From NCBI GenBank assembly GCA_034509495.1, contig CM067523.1, forward strand, positions 2,776,367-2,840,366: a stretch of 64,000 nucleotides of DNA, in the 5' to 3' direction. The stretch is from Acestrorhynchus altus. Taxonomy: Eukaryota > Chordata > Actinopteri > Characiformes > Acestrorhynchidae. Below, in pieces: positions 1-11,310 of the stretch (position 1 is its first letter; every line of letters begins with the position of its first letter). The notes beneath the pieces were generated by a model. That model was given only the letters and a program-made list of their open reading frames with translations. It had not been told where the DNA came from and did not search any database. The position numbers were made by a program, and so were the translations under genes.

Positions 1-925
1 TTATTTATTTTTATTCTGGTATTTAGATTTTATTATTTTTTCTGGATATTTAATTCTGGTATTTAGATTTTTATTATAGTTTTCTGGTTTATTTATTTTA
101 TTCTGTATTTAGATTTTATTATTGTTTTCTGGCTTTATTTATTATTTATTTTATTCTGGTATTTAGATTTTATTATTTTTCTGAGGGTTTAATTGGTATT
201 TAGATTTTATTATAGTTTTCTGGTTATTTATTTTATTCTGGTAATTTAATTTTTAGATTTTATTTCATTTATGCTGGTTATTTATTTTATTCTGGTAATT
301 TAATTTTATTATTTTTCTGGATATTTAATTCTGGTATTTAGATTTTATTATAGTTTTCTGGTTTATTTATTTTATTCTGGTATTTAGATTTTATTATTGT
401 TTTCTGGTTTATTTATTATTTATTTTATTCTGGTATTTAGATTTTATTATTTTTTCTGGATATTTAATTCTGGTATTTAGATTTTATTATAGTTTTCTCA
501 ATATTTATTTTATTCTGGTATTTAGATTTTATTATTGTTTCCTGGTTTATTTATTATTTATTTTATTCTGGTATTTAGATTTATTATTTTTTCTGATATT
601 TAATTCTGGTATTTAGATTTTATTAATTTTACTCTGGTTATTTATTTAATTCTGGTATTTAGATTTTATTATTGTTTTCTGGTTTATTTATTATTTGTTT
701 TATTCTGGTATTTAGATTTTATTATTTTTCTGGATATTTAATTTGCATTAGATTTTATTAATTTTACTTGGTTATTTATTTAATTTGCATTTAGATTTTA
801 TTATTGTTTTCTTGGTTTATTTATTTCATTCTGGTATTTAGATTTTATGAATATTACTCTGGTTATTTATTTTATTCTGAGAGTTTGATTTTTAGATTGT
901 ATTAATTTTAATCTGTGGTTATTTA
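1..925. repeat. AT-rich degenerate minisatellite
   Basis: The first 0.9 kb is an irregular tandem array built from variants of TTATTCTGGTATTTAGATTT followed by TTATTATTGTTTTCTGG. Units of roughly 25 to 55 bases are repeated with indels. The array runs to the left edge, so its full length is unknown. No open frame or coding bias is visible. Confidence 0.9.
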
Positions 926-1635
926 TCTATTTTGTGTTGTGTTTGTGTACAGTGGTACAGCACTTCTACAGTCTTTATGTGCTCTAGAAATAAACTGACT
1001 CATAAACAAATGAAAGAAGTTTAAAATAAATGGGATAAAGCAGGTTCAGAGCTTCAGAGCTTTCCCAGCTCCCACCACACCTGATTTCCAACCAGCTCAG
1101 ACCTGCAGGGGGTGTTAAAGCCAAAAACGTACGGGGTAGGGGTGCCCGAAATCCAGGGTTGGGAACACCAAGAACTCGTTAGTTATAAAGGCAAAACGTC
1201 AGTCTTGTGTTGTGGACATATAATAGCGATTTAAGAAGAAGTGGGACAGAGAAAGACAGGAAACTGTAAGGCTTATTTTTAACCACAAACTGGGCTGTCC
1301 TCTTAAACGTAAACAACCCTAATTAAAGCGGTTCAGCAGGTAACATCAGTTTTAACAGACCAGTTCGCCTCCTAAAGCTGAAAGAGCAGAAAAATAAATC
1401 AAGAAATGACACTCAAATACGGAAAAGAGACAAACAAAAGAGTGTTTACAACCGCGCGCGCACTGACCGTCACTTCTGCCTCTGCTGCCCCTACAGGCCG
1501 GAGCGGTGTACTGCGCGTAGAAAGACATGTTAACCCTTTAAAGACTGAATAGAATAGAATAGAACTGAACCAGCAGATTATTCTTTAATACTGTTATATG
1601 TTCTTGATTAAATCTAAAGTATTTATATATTTTAT

Positions 1636-1638
<3 letters not shown>
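926..1638. other. unassigned flank with a small CpG-rich patch
   Basis: No exon could be recognised. A plus-strand AATAAA lies near 990, and a CpG-rich patch (GCGCGCGC-like) lies near 1452-1520. The patch could be the edge of a promoter or of a gene beyond the left border, but nothing in the sequence decides this. Confidence 0.4.

Positions 1639-1697
<59 letters not shown>
1639..1697. repeat. (TA)n microsatellite
   Basis: About 29 uninterrupted TA dinucleotides. Confidence 0.97.
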
Positions 1698-1701
<4 letters not shown>

Positions 1702-2004
1702 TAATTTATGCACACAAATATTCTTAAATATACTTTTAAATTAATGCAATTATAATTCTTCAAAACTGTTGTATAAATTTATTCTTCTGATTAAATATAA
1801 AAAAGTGTGTGTTCATCAGTGTTTATTATTTTTTAGTAATATAAGTAACGTTTTGCATATACCTATGTTACTTATTTTGAGTCAATTACGTATTTACGTA
1901 TCTTGTGTAATAAATAAAAAAACTTAATGCATAAAAACCTTAATGTATTTTTAGGGACAAACAGTACATGGACACTCCATCAGTTTTAATTTGTCAATTT
2001 GACA

Positions 2005-2575
2005 AGGTTTTGAGTAAGTCCCATGGATGACCAGATGTTCTACCACCCTGACAATCAAGACCAGCTTATATGCCATCTGAAACTGACTACCATTGGACTG
2101 AAAGGAGCAGGATGGTCATTTTGACATATTGCCCATCATCTAGGCAGTTCTGAGCGAGTTGTTTGCAGTGATGTTGTGAACGAGAGATCTGGACAGCTAC
2201 AGACTGGAATTGTAACGTCTTTTGCAACAAATCCAGGTTTTGATTGGGGTCCGATGATGGGTCAGGTTCGAGTATGGAGGCCTTGTGGTGAGCGTATCAA
2301 TTCTGACTTTGCTGTGCAGCGACACACTCTCCCTACTAGGGACACTAACAGCTCAGCAGTATGAGCAGGACATTCTGCAGCCACATGTTCAGCAGGATAA
2401 TGCTCCCACACAGCGAGGGTTTCCCTGGAATGTCTCTAGGTTGCATCATCTAGTGTATCATGTCATTCTATCAATTGTTGATGCCATTAAACCATTAAAA
2501 GACACACTTGGACAATATGTTAACTGTTTAATAATGCACATAGTTTACAGATATAAGAGATGGAAGAAACTACAG
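2005..2575 (+). mobile_element. degenerate Tc1/mariner-like transposon remnant
   Basis: Broken frames on the plus strand give peptide pieces typical of Tc1-type transposases. The best is HVQQDNAP near 2380-2405, which resembles the 'FQQDNAxPH' block around the second catalytic Asp. Frames change several times (2176-2364 and 2285-2584 overlap in different frames) and stops interrupt. No terminal inverted repeats were identified. This is a dead copy; the superfamily call rests on one short motif. Confidence 0.5.
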
Positions 2576-2589
2576 TTTCTATAAAATAC

Positions 2590-3598
2590 ATTCAACAGTT
2601 GTCTTGATCTATTTCATAACAATATTACAAAGAAGATATTTACATATATAAGTATATAAGCTTACACATTTTTTTCACAAACTCATTTTATAGAATGGTA
2701 CAAAAGACAATACATTCTTAATCAGAGGGCAGGATTATGAGTACAGGGTATAAAGTGAACAGTGAACAGATCCTCAGGCTGTGTAATCCCAGCTTTACCG
2801 CCATGACACCTCTCTTGATGACAGGACTGCAAGACACAAAAAGGGATTGAGTTTTCTGATGTGATGGAGATTTACTGTGATTCCTTAATGTGTCAGTTTA
2901 CTTCAAGGTGGGCTTCCCCAGTATGTTAACGCGGTTAAGCCCGTGGGAAGCTTTTATAACAGATAAGACACAAAAGAGAGAAACAAGAGGTGCAAAGAGA
3001 ACAAAACATCAGATGATTTCACTGAAGATAAAGATTGTCTTCCGTTGGGTCACCAGTTTATCAGCAACATGGCCTCGTGTGCAAAATCACTACTGAAAAC
3101 AGCCTTGGAGGCAGCACTGGCTCTGAGGCAGAACAAATGCAATTGGTTTAGTTGATAACCAATTAAAATAGCCAGTAGGAGACACTGTCTGCTGTGTATG
3201 GAGCTGTATATGTGGATACCTTCACTTGTTCGTTCATCTCTATGCTCCTTATCTATATTTATATTATTGTTATGTTTTCATAAATATTACATATATACTG
3301 AGGTCACGTTGACGAGGACTTCTTAAATACTGAATACTGAAGTGTGCAGAGCCTGTTGACCAACTACAATCTCACCAGAAGGGTGTATGAGCAAGATAGT
3401 GGTTTGTAATAAAGTTCTAATACATGAGCAAAGGAACAGATATAGTACCGAAGAGCTGAAAGACAGGAGAAGAGTCGAGGAGCCAAGTGAAGCACAGTGA
3501 GGAAGAGTGCAGAGTCGAAGAAGCAGGAAGAGGAAGACTTTGAAAACCAGGGGAAGCAAGTAGACAAGGGCACCAGGGCTGCCCAATAGCGGCTGCTT
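2590..3598. other. 3' flank and probable 3' UTR of rassf7
   Basis: This is sequence downstream of the rassf7 stop codon, reading on the minus strand. Part is presumably 3' UTR, but no canonical minus-strand polyadenylation signal was pinned down. Open frames here (for example 3323-3586 minus) are short, overlap in several frames, and show no family resemblance. Confidence 0.5.
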
Positions 3599-4333
3599 TC
3601 ACACATACACACCCTCGGGATGGAGACTGGAGACCAGCGGGTTTTGCAGACTGCGGGGGTTCCCCAGGATCTGCTTGGCAGTGGTGCGAGGATTGAATTC
3701 CAGTACTGAGTGGTTTGAGTCTGTAATAGATTTAAAGAGGATTAGACATAATCATGTTTACATGTACGTCCTCTACGGCAGTTTGCACTATTGCATTTAG
3801 TATTCTGAAGATTAAGCTGTGTCAACTTTGTCTAGAAGCACATGACGATGTTTACATTAAATGTGGACCTACATGAAAAAGTTCACCTGTATCGACTAAA
3901 ACTTCACATATACACACACAGCATGTATCGTCACCTGGCATCCGGCAGCTGTTCTTTTCATTGTGTTCAAATGTTATGAGGAATTGTCCGAGAGAAAGGC
4001 TCCCAAATGATCTAATCTTTCACATTAAATTCCATGAAAAAAAAAAAACACTTCACTTGTAAAGTAAAAGAAATAAAGTTTATTTTGGAGATTCAAGGTT
4101 TTTTTTTCTGCACTGTTAGCATTTAGAACGCAGAATCTGAATCGCTCTTTACAGCTTCCTTATGAATGGGCAGATCCAATCTGTTACAGGTAGCAATATG
4201 TAAATACAGAGTTTGTGACATCACAAAAAGAATGACCTCATAAAAGGCCATTTAGAATTTTCCTGTTCAACATACAGTGTGTAGAACTTATTGCATGTCT
4301 TATATATGACATGCTTTAGCATAAATGTGTAAA

Positions 4334-4393
<60 letters not shown>

Positions 4394-4394
4394 T

Positions 4395-4450
<56 letters not shown>

Positions 4451-7400
4451 ATTTTTCTTTTTCTTTAATTCAACTTTCTGAATGTTTTAGCTTTACATTT
4501 AGTACCTTCATCGCTCTGCCCGTCAGGCATCAGGTCAGCTATATTCACTTCATCTGGCTGGATGCTGGGCAGGGCCGGAGGTCCTGTCTGCAGAATGAAC
4601 TGCTGCAGGTTACACTGTCGTAGCTCCTTGTTCAGCTCTTCCAGCTCTTTGCTCTTAACCTAGAAACAGTGCGTGAGTGAGTCAGCAGTTGAACAGTAGC
4701 TATAAATAAACAGAGCTTTCTGGTTACTGGTACATCTTCTGAATGAACGAAGCCCAGTTTATGAACGAATCACAATAAGTTCTGCAGTCAGGTTCAAACT
4801 CATGGCAAGGACCTGACTGATTCACAAACAGTGCTTCTCTTAGTCAAGGCTGAACAGTTGGGGTCATAAGTGTTGATATAAGCTAATTATATCTATAAAC
4901 TATTTATAGCTCTCTATCTTCTCAGAGATAGCGAGAAGGAACAATTGGGGTCAGTTGGGGTCACCCTGGATGGACAGAAGGCTATCTTGGAGCTCCCCTG
5001 CCTCCCCATCAGAGCTCTGCTTTGCTCCACCACCACTCTATCTGAGACGGACCTCGGCCTATTCCCTGGAATAAGGTATGAGTAGTTTACTGTATGTGTG
5101 TAGAGTATATGAGTGGGTTCCCCCTCATGATCCTGGTTCCTCCCAAAAAGTTTGTCCTTGCTGCTGATTTGATTTGAGGTTGAAGGCCCCATCCTACATG
5201 CCTTGCTGTATGCTCATGCTTCGTTTTACCCAGTGACAAAGCAATTGCTAACAATGAACATGATGAAAACTATATTGCCTTTATGAACAACATCAATTAA
5301 CATAAATAAAATGTTATAATAAGGTTAGAAATTAATGAATTAATTCATGGATATATACTCACAGGCCCACTGTGGCCCTAAGACCCTAAAGGACTGCTTA
5401 TACCACTTAGAGCAAGAAACAGTCCCATTAGTCCTGTATTTTTATTTTTCAAGTCTTACCTCCGACAGCTGCCACAAGGAGGCAGCAAAAAAGAAAATAT
5501 ACACAAATATCAATATTTCATGTCAATTATTGCATTGCAAACTCCATAAGTCTGACCACTCCGATGGCATTTTAAGGCTTGTAGGTTATTATGACCTTGA
5601 AGAACAGAGGAGCAGTACACCTTCCTAGGAATGAAAGTGGGCGAGGTGCTGACGTCCAAGATATGTTAGCTGTTCAGAGCCCTGCGGTGATCTTAGTCAG
5701 CGTGCCTTATACACTACAGTGCTTGTTTAACTTCACCTCACCGTTGATCTGCCCAGTGTGACGCATCATTCCTATCTAAACAAGGGCAGAACTGAAATGG
5801 AAGTGTGTTTCTATTGTAATCAGTTACTAAGAGCTTGTGGTGGCAAGTCTGAACAACCTCGCTATCGAAGAGGAGCCCAGGGACATGTCTTGAAATCACA
5901 CTTTTTAAAATTCATAAATCATCTAAGCTCCAAACTACCCTGATTTACTCAGCTTAACCTGAATACGGGCTAGATTTGTACTGGAGGTACTGCTCGGAGA
6001 ACATTCCCCAAGAAAACACAGTCCAGGCTTTCTTGTAGTTTTTGGTTGCACACAGTACGGCTGTTCAGCCCTCATGGACGCATGGTTTGCTGGACTAAGA
6101 ATGATCCACGTACCATGTTGCAGAGGCCTGGGGTTAAGTGCATTCCTTGTGTGCACAAGTGAAGTGGGCCCTGAGAGTGCACCTAACCCTAGAGCCCACC
6201 AGAACATGAACACCTTTTCAGATGGTACCATGCATGCACTGGAACTAAAAAGAGGAATTCCACCACATTCCTGATATTCAGACTGGATTGTTTTATTAGC
6301 AGGACATCTCTTTACAGTACCAATGACCACAGGATCAGTAAGTTTGTAGTGAGTTATATTTTCTATTGACCCCAGTCTCATTTGACTGATTGCTCTTCCA
6401 GTGTACAGAGGATGCAGAAGAAGCTCAACCACCCAAACCAGGTCTATGTCTTTGAAAGTATCCAATGCCTCCTCCAATACACGTGAAACCAGCCACCACC
6501 TCTATGCATCATTGCTGGGCAGCCAAATAACTTGGAGGAAAGTGCCAATACAATGGCTAACAGAGGCTGGTGTGGGTGTGATGTGGGGAGAGTGCTCCAT
6601 CTACTCGGCCACCTACCAACAATTTTCAGACTTCAGCTGTCACAGCAAGCATCATGATAGTGCTAGTGCTTAGATCACTGAGCCAGTCAGAGCTCCTGGT
6701 CATAAAATTCCAATGTGAGACATCAGTACTAACAGGCCTAAAGTGGTCAGCCCACCACTAAGTGCTATGATAAACAAAGGGTTAAAACTCAGGTGAATAA
6801 GTGTATCACCTGTGAAAATGGAAATGACCCAGGACCACAGGTACACCAAATCCCATTTGAAAACCAGTCTCTAGAAAAAAAAATATTTTACTGCTTACCT
6901 GCAGAAGCTCCTCTGACTTCTTGAGAGCAATTTCTGTCTCTTTAACCGACAAATCCAATTCAGAACCTTGATAAAGTACGGTGTCCAGCTGCCCCCTCAA
7001 CTGGTCCACTGATTCTGCGCTGACCCGACTGGGACGCATACCATTCTTCCTGTTCTCTGCTTGGAGCTGGATGTCTCGCTCAAGCCTCCCAAACTGGTTT
7101 CCTGTTTCATGAATCAGCTGGTTGCGCTCATCCAGGACTGCATGGATCTCCCTCAATTGCTTCAACATATGCTGTTCTTTCTGAACCTCAGAGTAATACT
7201 CTGTCTCCCAATACTCCCCATGGGCCAGTTCGGCCTCATTACATCTAAATGCCTGTCCTAGAGTGTCCATCTCCTCCAGAAGGTCAGGGGAAAGCGTTGG
7301 AGGTGGAGGTTGTTCCAAAACCCACACCTGCTGCTCAAGAGCCTTCACTTGGACCTGAAGTGCCTGCAGCTTCCCTTGCTGCTGAAGAATCTGCCGGAAG

Positions 7401-8032
7401 ATCTCTTCTTTGGATGGACCAGCTTGGGCATGGGATGACAATGAAGCTGAGGGTACCCTTAGCTCTGGAGAGTCTTTTGGCACCTTTTTAAACTGCTTAA
7501 TACGTGTTTGTGGTGAGGTAGATGGCCCCAGGTTGAAGGTAAGAGACTTTTTGGGCTCCTTTCTTTTAGGGAGCTCTGGTTCCTGCAGTCTGGTGAAAAC
7601 AGGAGGTTTGTCCAGGTCAGAGCCTTCACTGCTGGTGGGGCCAGTGCGCCGAAGGATGAATTGCACTTCGCTGCTTAACTGGCCTAGTTTGGCCAGGGAT
7701 TCCAGAGGACACTCATTAGCAACAAGTTGCCGCTCCGTGTCCCTCAGTTTCTGGATGAGAACATAGCGACCTGTTTGGCCTGGAAATAAAATAAGAGGAC
7801 TTTAACTTGAGAGACAAATCAGTCATCACGGGTCACTAGATTTATGGACAAATGTAGGTCAATGTAGGTCAAATGTAACCACCATTACTTTGTTAAATTT
7901 GCAGATAGTTGCTTCATGCTGTTACATACCTATAGCCTGAGCCAAGGCAATGACCACATCCTGACAGGGCGTCTGTTCAGACAGGCCGCAGACAACACGC
8001 TGCACCCCGTCCACCCACACCTTTAGCTCCAT
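3599..8032 (-). CDS. rassf7: Ras association domain-containing protein 7 (N-terminal RASSF scaffold)
   Basis: Four coding exons on the minus strand: 8032-7930, 7779-6899, 4659-4506 and 3720-3599 (TGA at 3601-3599). They sum to 1260 nt, or 419 aa, with frame kept at every GT-AG junction. Residues 1 to about 85 form the Ras-association domain (starts MELKVWVDGVQRVVCG, ends near VQFILRRTGP). Then come a Ser/Pro-rich linker and a long Gln/Glu/Leu-rich coiled coil at about 150-370. The C-terminus (TTAKQILGNP ... EGVYV) is encoded by a separate small exon. N-terminal RASSF proteins are non-enzymatic scaffolds linked to Ras-type GTPases, JNK signalling, mitosis and cell contacts; that is family knowledge. 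RASSF8 is the close alternative, since the 419 aa length equals my memory of human RASSF8. The RA-domain block LRDTERQLVANECP and the hras neighbour favour RASSF7. The start is fixed by the conserved MELKVW. Confidence 0.93.
4338..4449. repeat. (TA)n followed by (GATA)n microsatellite
   Basis: A short TA run passes into about 20 GATA/TAGA tetranucleotides with one TATA interruption near 4392. It lies in the last rassf7 intron (3721-4505). Confidence 0.97.
4880..5200. repeat. probable interspersed repeat in rassf7 intron 2
   Basis: The segment around 5115-5185 (CCCCCTCATGATCCTGGTTC, then AAAGTTTGTCCTTGCTGCTG) resembles a dispersed fish repeat whose consensus reads 'ggtttcttcctc...gggagtttttccttgc'. 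The match is from memory and the boundaries are approximate. A short inverted pair (TATCTTCTCAGAGATAGCGAG) lies near 4915-4935. Confidence 0.4.
6470..6690. repeat. probable interspersed repeat in rassf7 intron 2
   Basis: It contains phrases such as AGTGCTCCATCTACTCGGCC and GTGCCAATACAATGGCTAAC that resemble a dispersed teleost element. No protein-coding remnant or terminal repeats were recognised, so the class is unknown. The surrounding 5200-6470 stretch of the intron holds no recognised feature. Confidence 0.35.
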
Positions 8033-8076
8033 CTCTCTGTAAGAGCTTCACCCAGCTTTCACACTGCAGTGTCCTG
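8033..8076 (-). other. rassf7: 5' UTR part of the first coding exon of rassf7
   Basis: Reading the minus strand, a pyrimidine tract followed by CAG at 8079-8077 gives a good 3' splice site 44 nt upstream of the ATG. At least one non-coding exon is therefore expected further to the right. A second acceptor three bases on (NAGNAG) would shorten the leader by 3 nt. The upstream exon and promoter were not located. Confidence 0.55.
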
Positions 8077-8159
8077 CTGAGGAAAGGACAACCAATTTAA
8101 ATGACTTTTCATACAGTCTTGGAAGATGTCTCAGGGACATATACACTTTCCAAAATGAA

Positions 8160-8640
8160 GGTTCTGGTGTGGAGTGGTTCTTGTGTAATTCCACAGAAGA
8201 ACAACATTCCCACAAAAAGCACTTTTGTTGAGGAGATGTGACTGTGAAGAACCTTCAAATTGGTGAAGAACCTTTACGTTGACATATTTAAACCTTTAAA
8301 GGGTTCTTTGCACGATACGCTCAAAATGAGCAATTTAAGAGTGTAAAATGTGAATAATGCAAAAGTTTCAAAGCAAAGAAGAATTGAGAAGAAAGATGAA
8401 AGTGACCTCCAGCACACTCCAGAAAAGCACTTCTTCATCTACAGTGGCAGCTATCATCTATCCCACTATTCAGTGGTCTGCACCAACCAAACGTGGTCCA
8501 AAACAGGCCCATTGGTGACACCTAAGGGTCATCATCATTCGTGGAGGTCCCACCTCAAAAATTATAGGATCTGCTGGAACGTAGGTCTTGGTGCCAGATA
8601 CCACAGGACACCATCAGAGGCCTTCTAGAGTCCACACCAT
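8160..8640. repeat. mixed interspersed repeats
   Basis: 8160-8320 contains several mutually complementary GGTTCTT / AAGAACC blocks, as in a foldback element also seen at 17340-17570. 8560-8640 (TAGGTCTTGGTGCCAGATAC, then ACACCATCAGAGGCCTTCTA) resembles the 3' part of a dispersed otophysan transposon. Boundaries are approximate and no transposase frame is readable. Confidence 0.4.
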
Positions 8641-10309
8641 GCCATTGACAGATGAGATCTGACACCCATATTAGTTCCCTTTGAATGAGCACTTCTTTGA
8701 AATGCAGAAGTATCTATTCATGAAGGTGAAAACAATTGAATCAACTGAGAATGCAAATGTACCGCGAGGCCGAAATGACACAGGTCGTATAGGTCTCACA
8801 CTGGTGTTGGCTTTCCGGTATGATTCCTGAAAGGAATGCGGACTTACAAGTTTGAAAGAATGTGTCTGACAAATACTAAGTGTAGATAACATGTCGATAA
8901 CAGATATGAGTCAGGAACTAGTCCACTGATTACTGCTGATTGTCCATTGCTACTCTGTGAAATGGTGAACTCATCTGCCAACCATGTGTCACCACAGCAG
9001 GTTAGATCGGTGTGAGCAGTAAGGCTGGATGGAGCAGGGTAACCACTGGTGCCACTGGTCATTTCAAACCAAACCCGTTAAATGATATGCACGCAGGAGT
9101 TGGAACAGTTTTGAGATCTGAAAACGAACGAACGTGGGACGAATTATTCTGCGAAATCCTCTAAACAAACCCTAGATCCGATCACCATCAGATTTCTGAT
9201 CTGCCGTGGTTCTCTACAGTCAAACACATCACCCCATATTCTCTGAATCTCTGACTTTCCTACGCTGTAAAATCTAACTGTACTTCTTAATGAACTATTT
9301 CAGTTTAACAGAAATTAAACACTATAGAAAGTAGAGTTATCTTGATGGATAACACCTATTGGCTCCAGACACCCTCAATTTGCATAATGGGTGTGTCTTC
9401 CCCTCATCACTCAGCATCATTGTGGAGACATTCCCCCAAGGTTACCTTGCCAATGTTTGAATTCACTCAACTCAAATGCCGTTACAGTGAACTCTACACA
9501 GGTTTTTGAATTAATTATACACAAGTGTACATCAACTATCGTCAATACCTTAAGTAAGGTTAACTAATTCCACTTTACAGTGTATGAAGAATGTTAATGG
9601 TTTCAGAGTATGTACACAGTGCTTGTAAACATGTTGTTTCTTATTTCTGAGGAGTCACTGTGAGGTATTTTGAGATCAGGTTCCAACAAATCTTGTTCCT
9701 CTTGGGCAAGTCAGGTCTTTCTTTCATTTCTACATAATTAATTGTGACATTAAAGCAAAAGGCTGCCTTGCGGCACTGATCAGTAACCACCTTTAGGATC
9801 AGCCTACACACACAGGTAGATACTTGCACTGCTGAGAGTGTGTGTGAGAGTTTAAACTGGGCGTCTGTTGCTCGGTGTTAGGGCAAAGACCAGTGTGATG
9901 TGAGTGTACGATTTGCCTGAGGTGATCATTAACCAGGGCACACATTCCTGTACGCACTCAAACTATGCTCACTCATGCATATCAAACACACACCTGACTC
10001 CGTTACAGAGGGGGTGCAATGTAACCCATCCAGCTACGGTCCTCCTCAATGGAACTGAAACTAATTAAGTACGGAATAAATCAGCTAAGTTATGCAGAAT
10101 ACAATGAAACCATGCAGTGTTGCTGAAATGTTCAAATTATCTGCTGGCTTGGACCACACCTTCAGCATACAGTCGTGATATAAGCAGGGCTGGACTGTAT
10201 GACTTTATTGTGCTGTGATGAATTTTGTTATCTTGATACACAATGTATGTTTCTCAGCACATTATGGAGATCATCTGCGTTTAAAGAGCAATAATGTCAC
10301 TGACCGTCA
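8641..10309. other. gene-free interval
   Basis: No exon, RNA gene or clear repeat was recognised. Short open frames on both strands lack family resemblance and coding-like composition. Mammals have LRRC56 in the corresponding gap; no leucine-rich repeat pattern was found here. Confidence 0.5.
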
Positions 10310-10990
10310 CTGATAATGCAGTGTCCACTATGAATTATTCAGCATCTACTGTGAATTATCCTGTATTACCTACCAATTACTCCATGCACACTCCATATCT
10401 ACTGTGAATTGCTCAGAATCCATGATGAATTATTCAGTATCCACTATGAATTATTCAGTATCCACTATGAATGATTCCATATCTACTATGCACTATTCAG
10501 CATTCACTATGGGTTATACAGTATCTTTTTTTAGTTAATCAGTATCCACTATGAATTATTTGGTATCCATGGTGAATTATTCAGTATCCACTATGAATTA
10601 TTCAGTATCCACCATGAATTATTCCGTATCCGCTCTGAATTATTCAGTATCTACTATGAATTATTCAGTATCCACCATGAATTATTCCTTATCCACTCTG
10701 AATTATTCCGTATCCACTCTGAATTATTCAGTATCTACTATGAATTATTCAGCATTCACTATACAGCACCTATTATTATTTATCCATTATGTACTATGAA
10801 TTACTCAGTAATCACTACAAACTATTCAGTATCCACCATGAATTGTCAACACTGATCATTTTGTCCATTATGAATTATTCAGCATCTACTATAAATCACT
10901 CACTAATCACTATGAATTAATCACTATTACCCAAACATTATTCAGTGTTCACTATGTCCTATCCATCACCTACTAAGAGTTATTCAGTGT
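10310..10990. repeat. 21-bp minisatellite
   Basis: The array is made of variants of ATGAATTATTCAGTATCCAC plus T. The cleanest part is 10430-10760, with degenerate units on both sides. Because the unit is 21 bp, it keeps one frame open at 10551-10799, giving a heptapeptide repeat (NYSVSTM). No promoter or splice context supports translation. Confidence 0.95.
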
Positions 10991-11214
10991 CCAATATCCA
11001 TTATTGATGTTGTTATGAGTCCAGTTTCCCAAAAGCATCTTAATCAGTAGAGAGAACGTTAAAGCTCACTCGACCGTTTAAGATTCATCTTCATAGTTAA
11101 ATGCTTCTGGGCAAAACCAGTGCCGTGTAGTTCTAAAAATGGGTTCTTAATGGAATTAGTGGAACCATTTTGGTGGCATATGGAATTGATTCTGATGAAA
11201 CAGAAACTAGAAAT

Positions 11215-11310
11215 GGGGAAGACGTTTACAGAGTCCCCATTTGATAGATCTCCTCTAGGTTTGGATGATCAAACTAAACCTCAGGGTACCAGGTCTTAGA
11301 CCACCCCCAT
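11215..11310. repeat. dispersed repeat, copy 1
   Basis: GAAGACGTTTACAGAGTCCC, then TCTAGGTTTGGATGATCAA and a following AAACCTCAGGGT, matches the segment at 12945-13065 with many substitutions. This is a direct, diverged pair of unknown class. Confidence 0.6.

Noticed and set aside
5935..6477. 180-codon minus-strand open frame within a rassf7 intron
   Set aside because: Overlaps the longest stop-free stretch of intron 2. It has no splice links to the rassf7 frame, no family resemblance, and contains repeat-derived sequence.
10551..10799. 82-codon frame with NYSVSTM repeats as a possible repeat protein
   Set aside because: Created by a 21-bp minisatellite. There is no promoter, start context or splicing evidence, and the flanking units are degenerate.
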